Shown: in pieces, positions 41,972 through 50,668 of the stretch
How positions within the stretch are numbered: the stretch's first letter is position 1
How the letters are laid out: every line of letters begins with the position of its first letter
Program-made: the position numbers and the translations under genes
Source: JAWXUK01 sp044432725
GTDB lineage: Bacteria > Bacillota > Clostridia > Oscillospirales > Oscillospiraceae
NCBI GenBank assembly: GCA_044432725.1
Contig: JAWXUL010000001.1
Span: 186,001 to 250,000, forward strand
DNA: 64,000 bases
Direction: 5' to 3'
The notes under the pieces: generated by a model
What the model was told of the DNA's origin: nothing
Database searches by the model: none
Seen by the model: the letters and a program-made list of their open reading frames with translations, nothing else

Positions 41972-43045
41972 TTAGAGGCTACCTACAATCAAATCGCCCA
42001 TTTTCTTTGTTCCCACTAAGGTCATTCCTTCTGAAAAAATATCAGGAGTGCGATAGCCTTTGTCTAGGACTGTATCCACTGCTTTTTCAATGACAAGCGC
42101 TTCTTGGGGTAAATCAAAAGAATAACGCATCATCATAGCAACAGATAAAATAGTCGCAATCGGGTTAGCTTTGTCTTGTCCTGCAATATCAGGGGCAGAG
42201 CCATGGATGGGTTCATACAAAGCTGGTTTGGTATCACCCATAGAAGCAGAAGGCAACAATCCAATAGATCCTGTTAGCATAGATGCTTCATCAGATAAAA
42301 TATCTCCAAACATGTTTTCTGTCACCATCACATCATATTGTGCTGGATCTTTGACTAATTGCATTGCTGCATTATCCACCAAAACATCCTCGATTTCCAC
42401 TTCTGGATATTCATTTGCCAAACGATGAAAGACCTCTCTCCACAGACGTGAGGATTCTAACACATTTGCCTTATCCACAGAAGCAAGTCGCTTACTACGG
42501 ACCATAGCAAGGTCAAATGCCTTACGACAAATTCGTTCAATTTCCATTTCTGAATAAGAAAGCAAATCACTTGCCACAAGACCTTCATCACTTGCTCCAC
42601 GGTTTTTCTTACCAAAGTAAATCCCACCTGTCAGCTCTCGTACCATCATCAAATCAAAGCCTTTTTCTGCTGTAGATTCTTTCAAAGGACAAGCCGAAGC
42701 AAGGGCAGGTCGAAGGGCTGCTGGACGGAGATTTGCGTAAAGGCTTAGGTCTTTACGTATATTGAGAAGAGCCGTTTCTGGACGTTTATTCGCCTCTGTA
42801 GAATGTCCCCACTTGGGTCCACCCACTGCCCCAAGAAGGACAGCATCACAAGCCTTACAAGCCTCTGCTGTTCCCTCTGGATAACAAGTCCCTTTGGCGT
42901 CGATTGCGCAACCTCCCAGCAATACATCTTCATAAGTAAAGCTATGTGAAAATTTTGTACCGATGGCATCCAGCACTTTCACAGCTTCTTTCACTACTTC
43001 AGGACCGATACCATCCCCAGAAATCAAAGCGATTTTATAATTCAT
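41972..43045 (-). CDS. leuB: 3-isopropylmalate dehydrogenase
   Basis: Third step of leucine synthesis: oxidises and decarboxylates 3-isopropylmalate with NAD. 357 residues with ISGDGIGPEVVKEAVKVLD at the N-terminus, RELTGGIYFG, and MFGDILSDEASMLTGSIGLL, with EPIHGSAPDIAGQDKANP near the end. Overlaps leuD by ATGA. Confidence 0.97.
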   Translation of the reverse strand: MNYKIALISGDGIGPEVVKEAVKVLDAIGTKFSHSFTYEDVLLGGCAIDAKGTCYPEGTAEACKACDAVLLGAVGGPKWGHSTEANKRPETALLNIRKDLSLYANLRPAALRPALASACPLKESTAEKGFDLMMVRELTGGIYFGKKNRGASDEGLVASDLLSYSEMEIERICRKAFDLAMVRSKRLASVDKANVLESSRLWREVFHRLANEYPEVEIEDVLVDNAAMQLVKDPAQYDVMVTENMFGDILSDEASMLTGSIGLLPSASMGDTKPALYEPIHGSAPDIAGQDKANPIATILSVAMMMRYSFDLPQEALVIEKAVDTVLDKGYRTPDIFSEGMTLVGTKKMGDLIVGSL

Positions 43046-43527
43046 TCTCCCATACCTCTTTTCTTCAATGATGCAAGCAAGCCACCATCAGCAATGATGT
43101 TTTGTATGAAAGGTGGAAAAGGTGTGGCTTGATAGGTCTCTCCTGAAGTTTCATTGGTGATCAAGCCAGAAGCAAAATCCACAGAAATCTTGTCTGTTGT
43201 TTTGATTTTCTCTGCAGCTTCTGCTGATTCTAAAATAGGAAATCCAATATTAATAGAATTACGATAAAAAATTCGAGCAAAAGAAGGTGCAATCACACAA
43301 GAAACGCCACAGGTTTTGATGGAAAGAGGGGCATGTTCCCGACTGGAACCACAGCCAAAATTGGCATCGGCCACAATGATATCCCCTTCTTCTACCGTTT
43401 TTGCAAAATCAGGGTCGATATCTTCCATACAATGAGAAGCAAGAGAAGCTGGGTCTGGTGCGTTAAGATAACGAGCAGGAATAATCACATCTGTGTCAAC
43501 ATTGGCACCATATTTATAAATTTTCAT
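43042..43527 (-). CDS. leuD: 3-isopropylmalate dehydratase small subunit
   Basis: 161 residues of the aconitase swivel domain: TDVIIPARYLN, FGCGSSREHAPL, APSFARIFYRNSINIGFPIL. Forms the isomerase with LeuC. Lies 19 bases after leuC. Confidence 0.97.
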   Translation of the reverse strand: MKIYKYGANVDTDVIIPARYLNAPDPASLASHCMEDIDPDFAKTVEEGDIIVADANFGCGSSREHAPLSIKTCGVSCVIAPSFARIFYRNSINIGFPILESAEAAEKIKTTDKISVDFASGLITNETSGETYQATPFPPFIQNIIADGGLLASLKKRGMGE

Positions 43528-43546
43528 ATTTTTTCCTTCTTTCTTC

Positions 43547-44791
43547 TTATTTCCGTGGATCTGCGATACAGCCAGCCAATGCAGAAGCAGCCGCCACAGC
43601 AGGGCTTGCTAGAATCACTTCTGAATCAACATGACCCATCCGTCCGACAAAGTTACGGTTTGTTGTGGCAACAGAACGTTCCCCCTCTGCCATGACACCC
43701 ATATGTCCCCCTAAACAAGGTCCACAAGTGGGGGTAGAAACAGCAGCTCCAGCTTCTACAAAAATGTCAAACAAGCCTTCTTCCATGGACTGTTTGAACA
43801 CTTCTTGGGTGGCAGGAATCACCACACAACGGGTATTGCTGGCAACTTTTTTCCCTTTCATAATTTCAGCGGCAATTCGCATATCTTGGATTCGTCCATT
43901 GGTACAAGAGCCAATAATCACTTGATCAACAGGTAAACCAGCCACTTCTTCTACTGTTTTGGTGTTAGAAGGTAAATGAGGCATAGAAACTGTTGGTGCA
44001 AGTGTATCAAGATCAATATCCACTGTCATCACATATTCCGCATCTGCATCAGCTTCAAATGCTTCAAAGGGACGTGAAACTCTGTCTTTCATATATGCCA
44101 AAGTTTGTTCATCCACTGGGAAAATACCGTTTTTTCCACCGGCTTCGATTGCCATATTGGCAATGGTGAAACGATCATCCATTGTAAGTTCAGATACCCC
44201 GAAAAATTCAATACTTTGATACAAAGCACCATCCACACCAATTTTACCAATGAGATGTAAAATGACATCTTTTCCACTGACATGAGGCTGTAATTTTCCA
44301 GTTAAATTCACTTTAATCGCTGCGGGTACTTTGAACCACAGGGTTCCTGTCGCCATACCTGCTGCCATATCAGTCGAGCCAACTCCTGTGGAAAAAGCAC
44401 CTAGGGCGCCATAAGTACAGGTATGAGAATCAGCCCCGATAATCACCTCGCCAGGAGCAGCCAATCCCTTTTCTGGAATCAAAGCATGCTCCACACCCAT
44501 TTGTCCCACATCGAAAAAGTTCGTGATGCTGTGTTTTTGGGCAAATGTCCGTGCTTGTTTGCACAGTTGTGCTGATTTAATGTCCTTACAAGGGGTATAA
44601 TGGTCTAAAACGATAGCAATTTTTTCTTTGTCAAAGACTTTGGTAAAACCTGCCTTTTCAAACTCTGTAATTGCCACAGGTGCTGTGATGTCATTTCCCA
44701 ACACCAAATTCAGCTTTGCCTCGATGAGTTGCCCCACTTCCACATGGGGAAGTCCAGCAGCTTTCGCTAAGATTTTTTGCGTCATTGTCAT
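43547..44791 (-). CDS. leuC: 3-isopropylmalate dehydratase large subunit
   Basis: 414 residues, catalytic subunit with a [4Fe-4S] cluster: IGSCTNGR and CGPCLGGHMGV carry the three cluster cysteines; GADSHTCTYGALGAFSTGVG is the substrate loop. The short archaeal/Firmicute type (about 420 residues). First gene of leuCDB; leuA is not in the window. AGGAGGAT precedes ATG 44791. Confidence 0.97.
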   Translation of the reverse strand: MTMTQKILAKAAGLPHVEVGQLIEAKLNLVLGNDITAPVAITEFEKAGFTKVFDKEKIAIVLDHYTPCKDIKSAQLCKQARTFAQKHSITNFFDVGQMGVEHALIPEKGLAAPGEVIIGADSHTCTYGALGAFSTGVGSTDMAAGMATGTLWFKVPAAIKVNLTGKLQPHVSGKDVILHLIGKIGVDGALYQSIEFFGVSELTMDDRFTIANMAIEAGGKNGIFPVDEQTLAYMKDRVSRPFEAFEADADAEYVMTVDIDLDTLAPTVSMPHLPSNTKTVEEVAGLPVDQVIIGSCTNGRIQDMRIAAEIMKGKKVASNTRCVVIPATQEVFKQSMEEGLFDIFVEAGAAVSTPTCGPCLGGHMGVMAEGERSVATTNRNFVGRMGHVDSEVILASPAVAAASALAGCIADPRK

Positions 44792-45000
44792 ACAATGATC
44801 CTCCTACTTTTTCTACTTGTTTCTAAGGCAAAACCACATGAATTTCATTTTCAAATCACTAGAAAAAAACTTCCACAAAAAAAGAAAATAATGGGAAATC
44901 CTTGATGGATTTTCCTTATTTTTTAGAAGAATTTTTCTGGAAATTGGAGACGAGTCATGCGTGGTATTGCACTAAGTCTAAAATTATTATGCCATAAGTC
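44792..45000. other. Leader/divergent region between leuC and the Crp-type gene
   Basis: About 210 bases. Contains the hairpin at 44893-44915 and, at about 44943-45000, a sequence TGGAGACGAGTCAT that resembles TGGAGATGAGTCAT at 38865. No leader peptide or T-box motif could be identified. Confidence 0.45.
44893..44915 (-). terminator. Attenuator-like hairpin upstream of leuC
   Basis: GGGAAATCC (44893-44901), 5-base loop, GGATTTTCC (44907-44915), one G-U pair. On the minus strand it is followed by a U-rich tract (ATTATTTTCTTTTTTTG), as in intrinsic terminators. Since no gene lies upstream on this strand, it would terminate leuC leader transcripts, suggesting attenuation. Confidence 0.55.
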
Positions 45001-45030
45001 TTGCTAAAAGAATGTAAACTATGTTACAAT
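45001..45030 (+). promoter_or_regulatory. Promoter of the Crp-type regulator
   Basis: TTGCTA (45001-45006), 18-base spacer, TACAAT (45025-45030). If correct, the in-frame ATG at 45021 lies inside the promoter and cannot be used, supporting the start at 45075. Confidence 0.5.
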
Positions 45031-45074
45031 GTCAAAAAGAATTTAACATTTTTTTAGAAAGGCTTGATCTCACG

Positions 45075-45725
45075 ATGAACAAAAACCTAGATTTCCCAGA
45101 AGAATGGTGGTTGCCCATGGTGGAAAATCGTCCTGTGCTTCGCTACCCTTCGGGCTATTTCATTTATCAACAAGAATGCCAAGCGAATTGTTTTTACTAT
45201 TTAAAATCAGGAAAAGTGAAAAGCTTTATCCAGTCAGAAGAAGGCCAAGAGAGAGTGCTACACATTTATCACTCAGGGGCAATTTTTGGAGAAGCAGCTT
45301 TTTTTGATGAACTCCCTAGATTGTCCTCAGCATTGACTTTAGAGAAATGTGAAGTAATTTCCCTTGACAAAACTTTAGTGGAAATTGCGTTCGAAAAAAA
45401 TCCAAAACTGGCACTTTCTATGATGAAATACTTAGCCCGTACGATACGTATTTTATCCTCTCAAGTGGATGATATGGCTTTTCATCCAGCACCTCAACGA
45501 GTGGCACGATATCTGTTAGCCCATCGGAATGAAACCGATACGCTAAGCATAACCCAAGAAGAAATTGCTTACAGCGTCTCGACCAGCCGTGTCACTGTCA
45601 GTCGAGTGATGAAAAATTTTGCAATTCAAAATTGGATTGCAACAAGCTATCGAGAAATTAAAATCATTAATCTAACAGAGTTAGAGGAATTTTCTCTCAG
45701 TGGTTCCCCTAAGTTTTTGAAGTAG
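45075..45725 (+). CDS. Crp/Fnr-family transcriptional regulator
   Basis: 216 residues from ATG 45075 (the frame extends upstream to 45021). An N-terminal cyclic-nucleotide-type beta barrel (FYYLKSGKVKSFIQSEEGQE, AIFGEAAFFDELPRLSSA) precedes a winged helix with recognition helix SVSTSRVTVSRVMKNF. No cysteine cluster for an iron-sulfur sensor is present; Cys residues are scattered. Its 3' end overlaps the convergent SCIFF maturase by 17 bases. The ligand is unknown. Confidence 0.92.
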   Translation: MNKNLDFPEEWWLPMVENRPVLRYPSGYFIYQQECQANCFYYLKSGKVKSFIQSEEGQERVLHIYHSGAIFGEAAFFDELPRLSSALTLEKCEVISLDKTLVEIAFEKNPKLALSMMKYLARTIRILSSQVDDMAFHPAPQRVARYLLAHRNETDTLSITQEEIAYSVSTSRVTVSRVMKNFAIQNWIATSYREIKIINLTELEEFSLSGSPKFLK

Positions 45726-47082
45726 CAGCGCCCTCTTGGGCACGAATTGCCAACATGGCAATGGCACACTCCAAGCGTTTACGCTCCATTTCACAAGCCA
45801 CAAAATTAGGCTTAGAAAGACTATGATTGACCAAAAGATTAGAAGCAGAACATCCACCTGAGCAATAAAACTTTGCCCAACAGTCTCCACAATCTTCTCT
45901 GGTGTAAATATTCAAATCAGAAAACTTGGTAGAAATATCCATATCAAAAGAATTTTCTTCTATATTTCCCAACAAATAGTCCTCTTTTCCCACAAACTGA
46001 TGACAAGGATAGATTTCACCATCTGGTGTAATGGCGACATATTCGCAACCAGCACCACAACCACGCAAGCGTTTAATCACACAGGGTCCTTGGGCAAGAT
46101 CTACGTTAAAATGAAAGAAATTCACATCATCTCGTTGTAACAAAATCTCGGCTAAAGATTCATATTCTGCCATAACTTGGGGTAAATCAGCCTCTTTGAT
46201 GGCAAACTTGTCCTCTTCAGGGCCACTGGCTGGTTCAACAGAAACATGTCGAAACCCTAAATCAGCAAGATGTAGCACATCTTTTGCAAAATCAAGATTA
46301 TCTCGGGTGAAGGTACCTCGGACATAATAATCTTTTTCTGGATCTCTTGCATTTACTAATTTTTGGAATTTTGGTACAATGCCTTCGTAACTACCTTTGC
46401 CATTGACGGTTTTACGCATAGCGTCATTCACCGTTTCTCGCCCATCTAAGGACAACACAATATTGGACATTTCTTTGTTGATATACTGTATCGTATCATC
46501 ATCTAATAACACGCCATTTGTAGTAATAGTAAAGCGAAAGCACTTGTCGTGCTTCTTTTCTAAACCACGTGCATATTTGACAGTTTCTGTCACCACATCC
46601 ATTGCCATCAACGGCTCTCCACCAAAAAAATCAACCTCGATATTATGACGAGTGCCAGATTTTGCGATGACAAAATCTATTGCCTTTTTTGCAGTGTCAA
46701 GGGTCATCACTTTACGTCCTGTACCAAAGTCACCCGTGGCAGCAAAACAGTATTTACAGCGTAAGTTACAGTCATGAGAGACATGCAAGCAAAGAGCCTT
46801 TACAACAGCTGATTTTGGGAGCTCCATACTTCCCTCTACATCCAAATAATCATCAGAAGAAAAGAGCAAACCTGCTTCTTGCAAGGCAAAGAGTTCCTTC
46901 CAAGTTTCCTCTAAAGCCTCTGGGGCATAGGGTAAAGATTTGATAGAGGGATCGATTTTGGCGGTCAGTTTTTTGGGGTGTTGTCGCAGAATATCATAGC
47001 TGATTTCGTCCAGTAAATGAACAGCACCACTGTTCACATCAGCCACAAGCCGTTGCCCAAGGGCAGAAAAAGTATGTATCAT
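45709..47082 (-). CDS. scfB: SCIFF peptide radical-SAM maturase
   Basis: 457 residues. Radical SAM CxxxCxxC is C105, C109, C112 (HDCNLRCKYCF), and the C-terminal SPASM domain contains GCGAGCEYVAITPDGEIYPC and CGDCWAKFYCSGGCS, which bind auxiliary iron-sulfur clusters. The N-terminal region (1-90) is the RiPP recognition element that binds the precursor. It forms thioether links in the SCIFF peptide encoded 106 bases upstream, an established precursor-maturase pair in Clostridia. The biological role of SCIFF is not known. Confidence 0.95.
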   Translation of the reverse strand: MIHTFSALGQRLVADVNSGAVHLLDEISYDILRQHPKKLTAKIDPSIKSLPYAPEALEETWKELFALQEAGLLFSSDDYLDVEGSMELPKSAVVKALCLHVSHDCNLRCKYCFAATGDFGTGRKVMTLDTAKKAIDFVIAKSGTRHNIEVDFFGGEPLMAMDVVTETVKYARGLEKKHDKCFRFTITTNGVLLDDDTIQYINKEMSNIVLSLDGRETVNDAMRKTVNGKGSYEGIVPKFQKLVNARDPEKDYYVRGTFTRDNLDFAKDVLHLADLGFRHVSVEPASGPEEDKFAIKEADLPQVMAEYESLAEILLQRDDVNFFHFNVDLAQGPCVIKRLRGCGAGCEYVAITPDGEIYPCHQFVGKEDYLLGNIEENSFDMDISTKFSDLNIYTREDCGDCWAKFYCSGGCSASNLLVNHSLSKPNFVACEMERKRLECAIAMLAIRAQEGAATSKT

Positions 47083-47138
47083 GTTAACTCCTTTATAAAA
47101 GCTTAGCTTTAAAACCCTTTTAACAGGGCTTATACAGA

Positions 47139-47172
47139 ATTTTTACCTCCCCCAAAGGGAGAGGTAAAAATT
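47139..47172 (-). other. Stem-loop between SCIFF precursor and maturase genes
   Basis: AATTTTTACCTC (47139-47150) pairs with GAGGTAAAAATT (47161-47172), extended by CCC/GGG with a one-base bulge. It lies 17 bases after the precursor stop. No U-run follows in the minus direction, so it is probably a partial terminator or RNA-stability element that keeps precursor mRNA in excess over maturase mRNA. Confidence 0.65.
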
Positions 47173-47188
47173 GAAATATAACCGAATT

Positions 47189-47332
47189 TTATTTCTTGTG
47201 TTCGCATTTTTGGTTTGCTACAGTACAAGAAGTTTTACAAGCAGATTGGCAAGAAGTTTGACACTCGCCACAACCACCTTTACTAGCACTTGCTTTTAAA
47301 GTAGCACCATTTAATGTTTGAATGTGTTCCAT
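47189..47332 (-). CDS. scfA: SCIFF (six-cysteines-in-forty-five) ranthipeptide precursor
   Basis: Translated by hand: 47 residues, beginning MEHIQTLNGATLKAS and containing CGECQTSCQSACKTSC, with Cys at 21, 24, 28, 32, 36 and 43. This core is nearly invariant in the SCIFF family (TIGR03973). The maturase lies directly downstream. AAGGAGGAG is 9 bases before ATG 47332. An excellent promoter is upstream. After modification the cysteines become thioether-linked; the product's target is unknown. Confidence 0.97.
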   Translation of the reverse strand: MEHIQTLNGATLKASASKGGCGECQTSCQSACKTSCTVANQKCEHKK

Positions 47333-47378
47333 TATTTTCTCTCCTCCTTATGTTGATGTAAGAAAAACTCTACAAAAT

Positions 47379-47407
47379 ATTATATCACAATTTTTTTTAT
47401 AATACAA
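47379..47407 (-). promoter_or_regulatory. Strong sigma-A-type promoter of scfA
   Basis: Minus strand TTGTAT (47407-47402), 17-base spacer, perfect TATAAT (47384-47379), about 47 bases from the scfA ATG. Upstream is very A-rich (UP-element-like). It indicates constitutive strong expression. Confidence 0.85.
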
Positions 47408-47503
47408 GTTTTTTTCATTTTTTTACCCTCTTTTTCAGATTGAAAAAAATGAATCTAATTGTAGGTTTTTACACATAGAAAACCACAACTAACAGGGTAA
47501 AAT

Positions 47504-47908
47504 TCATTTCTTACTCTTTCTTTTAAAATTTAAGTAATGTACTGGGAATAATTTGGTCATTGCTCCACCACAAAGAGCAGCAAATAAAATTTCTCCACTC
47601 AAAGAAAATGTCTCTGGGTAAAAGCAAAGCCCTAATAGAACCAGAAAGAAAACCAATACAACACCCACTGCAATCCCCAGTAATAGCCCATATTTTTTCA
47701 CGATAGACAATGCCAGAAAACCACCTATCAAGCTGGACAGAACCACAGAAGCAAGGACAATACCTACCATCTTTTCTTGGGAAATAATACCTTGAGAGAT
47801 GGCAACCGCCGCCAAAAATAATAACAGGACTAATAACAAAAAGGAGACAAAAGCCCCTTTTAATACAGCCACCCCAATGTCCAACCAAGGAATTACTTTT
47901 CCTTTCAT
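47504..47908 (-). CDS. TIGR04086-like four-helix membrane protein
   Basis: 134 residues with four hydrophobic helices: about 13-39, 46-67, 70-90 and 105-122. A short basic tail ends FKRKSKK. This type of protein (TIGR04086) is found next to SCIFF and YajC genes; the assignment is by context and layout. Function unknown. A competing frame at 47523-47972 is rejected, as its composition is not membrane-like and it lacks a ribosome site. Confidence 0.7.
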   Translation of the reverse strand: MKGKVIPWLDIGVAVLKGAFVSFLLLVLLLFLAAVAISQGIISQEKMVGIVLASVVLSSLIGGFLALSIVKKYGLLLGIAVGVVLVFFLVLLGLCFYPETFSLSGEILFAALCGGAMTKLFPVHYLNFKRKSKK

Positions 47909-47927
47909 TTAACCACCCTTTCACAAA

Positions 47928-47970
47928 GGGACATCTAAAAAAATCCTGATTTGTTTTTTTAGAGATTCCC
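47928..47970. repeat. Imperfect palindrome upstream of the TIGR04086-like gene
   Basis: GGGACATCTAAAAAAA at 47928-47943 pairs imperfectly with TTTTTTTAGAGATTCCC at 47954-47970. It belongs with the palindrome at 48028-48063 and similar sequences near 1252 and 41945 (shared TCTAAA...TTTAGA core). Confidence 0.5.
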
Positions 47971-48027
47971 ACACTAGATTCTTTTCTTTTTAATCTATGT
48001 GATAAAGGCAGAAATATGACATTTTTT

Positions 48028-48063
48028 AAAGGGAACCTCTAAATATTTTTAGAAGTCCCCTTT
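48028..48063. repeat. Palindromic element after yajC
   Basis: AAAGGGAACCTCTAAA (48028-48043) pairs with TTTAGAAGTCCCCTTT (48048-48063) with one mismatch and one G-U pair. It lies 6 bases after the yajC stop and may act as its 3' stem-loop, but no U-run follows on the minus strand. Confidence 0.6.
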
Positions 48064-48068
48064 TATTC

Positions 48069-48338
48069 TTATTTTTCTTCGATGTCTCTCGTAGAAATCG
48101 CCCATTTGCGTACTTCCAAGCGCACACGATCTGCTCCTGTTTCGAAAACAATACTTTTCTCTTTCACAGCACAAACCTTTCCTGTGATACCACCAATCGT
48201 GGTGATGTCATCCCCTTCTTTGATGGAATTGCGCAAATTTTCTGCTTCCTTTTTTCTTTTGTTTTCAGGGCGAATCAGCATAAAGTAAAACATTGCCATA
48301 ATAAAGGCAAAGGTAAACAGTTGAACCAAAAGATCCAT
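48069..48338 (-). CDS. yajC: Preprotein translocase subunit YajC
   Basis: 89 residues: one membrane helix (LFTFAFIMAMFYFMLIRP) and a KOW-like cytosolic domain (IKEGDDITTIGGITGKV). It associates with SecDF, which is not in the window. It follows tgt on the minus strand, the classic tgt-yajC order. Confidence 0.96.
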   Translation of the reverse strand: MDLLVQLFTFAFIMAMFYFMLIRPENKRKKEAENLRNSIKEGDDITTIGGITGKVCAVKEKSIVFETGADRVRLEVRKWAISTRDIEEK

Positions 48339-48451
48339 AATTAATATCCTCCTAATTGTGTAAATATATGATGTCTTTTCTGTGACACAAAAATTATATC
48401 AGTTTTTCACTAAAAGTGCAAGGGAAAAATAAAAATTAAACCTTTTAATTT

Positions 48452-49588
48452 TTAATCTTCAATAGGCTTTTCAAACATACCCGAATATTTCTTTCTAAAA
48501 TCAGAAAAAGTGCCTGTTTCGATTGCCATTCTCATTTTTTCCATCAATTCGTTATAAAAGTGAAGATTGTGTATGACGGTTAAGCGATGAGCCAGCATTT
48601 CACCGGCAGCCATCAGATGTCGAATATAGCTTCTTGAAAAATTTTGACAGGTAGGGCAAGTACAAGTTTCTGAAATGGGACGTGGATCCAACTTATATTT
48701 CAGATTTTTAATATTCACAGCCCCTGTCCAAGTGAACAGCTTTCCGTGTCTGGCATTCCGAGAAGGCATGACACAATCAAAAAAATCAACCCCTCTAGCC
48801 ACTGCTTCTACCAAATTACTAGGGGTTCCCACCCCCATTAAATAGCGTGGTTTATCCACTGGCATATGTGGTATCACCACATCAATGATTTCATACATCA
48901 CCTCTGTTGGCTCGCCCACAGCAAGACCCCCAATGGCAAAACCATCACAATCCAGTTCTCGAATCGCCTTCATATGCTCTATCCGTAAATCATGATAGGT
49001 TCCCCCTTGGTTGATGCCAAAAAGTTGTTGTGTAGGATTGATTGCACAAGGCATTCCTCGCAATTCTCTTTGTGTTTTGACACAACGTTCTAACCAACGA
49101 AAGGTGCGCTGGCAAGAGGCTTGTACATAATCATAGGTGGCAGGGTTTTCCACACATTCATCAAAAGCCATCGCCACATCGCTCCCTAGATTGGCTTGGA
49201 TTTGCATAGATTCCTCTGGTCCCATGAAAATCTTTTTTCCATCAATATGAGAGGAGAAATAAACCCCCTCTTCTTTGATTTTTCGCAAACCAGACAAAGA
49301 AAACACCTGAAAACCACCTGAATCTGTTAAAATGGGCTTGTCCCAATGAATAAATTTATGAAGCCCTCCCATATCTCGAATGGTCTCGTCTCCTGGGCGA
49401 AGATGGAGATGATAGGTATTGGAAAGTTCTATTTGACAACCTAAACCCACCAAATCTACTGCAGAAACCCCTCCTTTGATGGCACCTTGTGTTCCTACAT
49501 TCATGAAAACAGGGGTTTGGGCTTCTCCGTGGGCACAGGTAAAATAACCACGGCGTGCCTCTCCATCTGTTTTTAATAATTCAAACAA
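48452..49588 (-). CDS. tgt: Queuine/preQ1 tRNA-guanine transglycosylase
   Basis: 378 residues. Exchanges G34 for preQ1 in GUN tRNAs. NTYHLHLRPG, the catalytic loop ILTDSGGFQVFSL with Asp, and the C-terminal zinc site CTCPTCQNFSRSYIRHL. The start is TTG 49588, 7 bases after GAGG, since no ATG fits. No queuosine synthesis genes are nearby. Confidence 0.96.
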   Translation of the reverse strand: MFELLKTDGEARRGYFTCAHGEAQTPVFMNVGTQGAIKGGVSAVDLVGLGCQIELSNTYHLHLRPGDETIRDMGGLHKFIHWDKPILTDSGGFQVFSLSGLRKIKEEGVYFSSHIDGKKIFMGPEESMQIQANLGSDVAMAFDECVENPATYDYVQASCQRTFRWLERCVKTQRELRGMPCAINPTQQLFGINQGGTYHDLRIEHMKAIRELDCDGFAIGGLAVGEPTEVMYEIIDVVIPHMPVDKPRYLMGVGTPSNLVEAVARGVDFFDCVMPSRNARHGKLFTWTGAVNIKNLKYKLDPRPISETCTCPTCQNFSRSYIRHLMAAGEMLAHRLTVIHNLHFYNELMEKMRMAIETGTFSDFRKKYSGMFEKPIED

Positions 49589-49638
49589 ATTTTATCCTCA
49601 TTTCTTTTCTCTTTTACGCTCAGTACCCTGATGAAAGG

Positions 49639-50559
49639 CTATTTTCCCCTTTTGCCACTTCGGCTGTTTTTATGATATTGTTCTCGTTCCCAGTCAGAAA
49701 TTTGATTTGCTTGTTCATAAAGTCGCAGATAGCTGTTGTGACGGCTCTGTAAAATTTTCCCGTCTGCGATAGCTTGTAGCACAGCACAGCCTTTTTCTTT
49801 TTGATGAGAGCAATCAGCAAACTGACAATCAGATAAATAGGGAGAAAACTCGATAAAAGATTCTGGCAAACGTTGCAAATAGCCAATAGACATCATATTA
49901 TTTTCAAAAGAGGAAAACCCAGGCGTATCTGCCACATAGCCCCCCTCTGAGATAGGAAATAGTTCTACATGGCGGGTGGTATGGCGACCTCTTCCTAATT
50001 TTTTGCTAATCTCTCCTGTAGAAAGGGACATATTAGGTTGCAGTGCATTCAGCAAACTGGACTTCCCTACCCCAGTATTTCCAGTCAATGCCGAGACCTT
50101 CCCTTTCATCAGTTCTCGAAAAGCTTCCATCCCCATACCTGTTTCCGCACTGGTGCAAATGGTTGGAAAACCTGTTTTATGATATATTTCGAATAATTCT
50201 TCACCAGATGCAAGGTCGCATTTGTTCACAACGATCACCACAGGACAATTTGCCATAGCAGACATGGAGGTCATACGATCAATCAAAAAAGGGTCTGTTT
50301 TGGGAAGGGCTTCCGATACAATCAGCACAAGTTGGTCCATATTTGCCACAGAAGGGCGATGAAACTCATTTTTTCTCTCTGCAAATTCGTCCAAAGCCCC
50401 CTCTGTTTCCGAGCGATAGCTAAAAGTGACAAAATCACCTACCCGTGGGGTGAAATTTTCGTGGCGATGTTTCCCTCTGCCTTGACAGGTGATGATTTTA
50501 TCCCCTGTGCTCACATAATAAAAGCCACTGAGTGCTTTGATGATGATTCCTTCTGCCAT
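49639..50559 (-). CDS. rsgA: Ribosome small-subunit-dependent GTPase RsgA
   Basis: 306 residues from ATG 50559 (GAGG 6 bases upstream). An OB domain precedes a circularly permuted GTPase: NKCDL (G4) comes before GNTGVGKSSLLN (G1) and DTPGF (G3). A C-terminal zinc knuckle (CQFADCSHQKEKGC) follows. Matures the 30S subunit. Last of the prkC cluster; rpe, usual next gene in Bacillus, is missing. Confidence 0.96.
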   Translation of the reverse strand: MAEGIIIKALSGFYYVSTGDKIITCQGRGKHRHENFTPRVGDFVTFSYRSETEGALDEFAERKNEFHRPSVANMDQLVLIVSEALPKTDPFLIDRMTSMSAMANCPVVIVVNKCDLASGEELFEIYHKTGFPTICTSAETGMGMEAFRELMKGKVSALTGNTGVGKSSLLNALQPNMSLSTGEISKKLGRGRHTTRHVELFPISEGGYVADTPGFSSFENNMMSIGYLQRLPESFIEFSPYLSDCQFADCSHQKEKGCAVLQAIADGKILQSRHNSYLRLYEQANQISDWEREQYHKNSRSGKRGK

Positions 50560-50668
50560 GGTAAGCCTCATTTCTTTTGGCTACAGGAAAGATTGCTTTC
50601 ATTCCTGTTTCTTTGTGGATTAAGCAACTTGAAAATGAGTTTCTCAAGAAAATCACATTCTACTTGCC

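Noticed and set aside
47523..47972. 149-residue frame overlapping the TIGR04086-like gene
   Set aside because: It reads through an intergenic palindrome, is tryptophan/cysteine rich and has no plausible fold; the other frame has four clean membrane helices.
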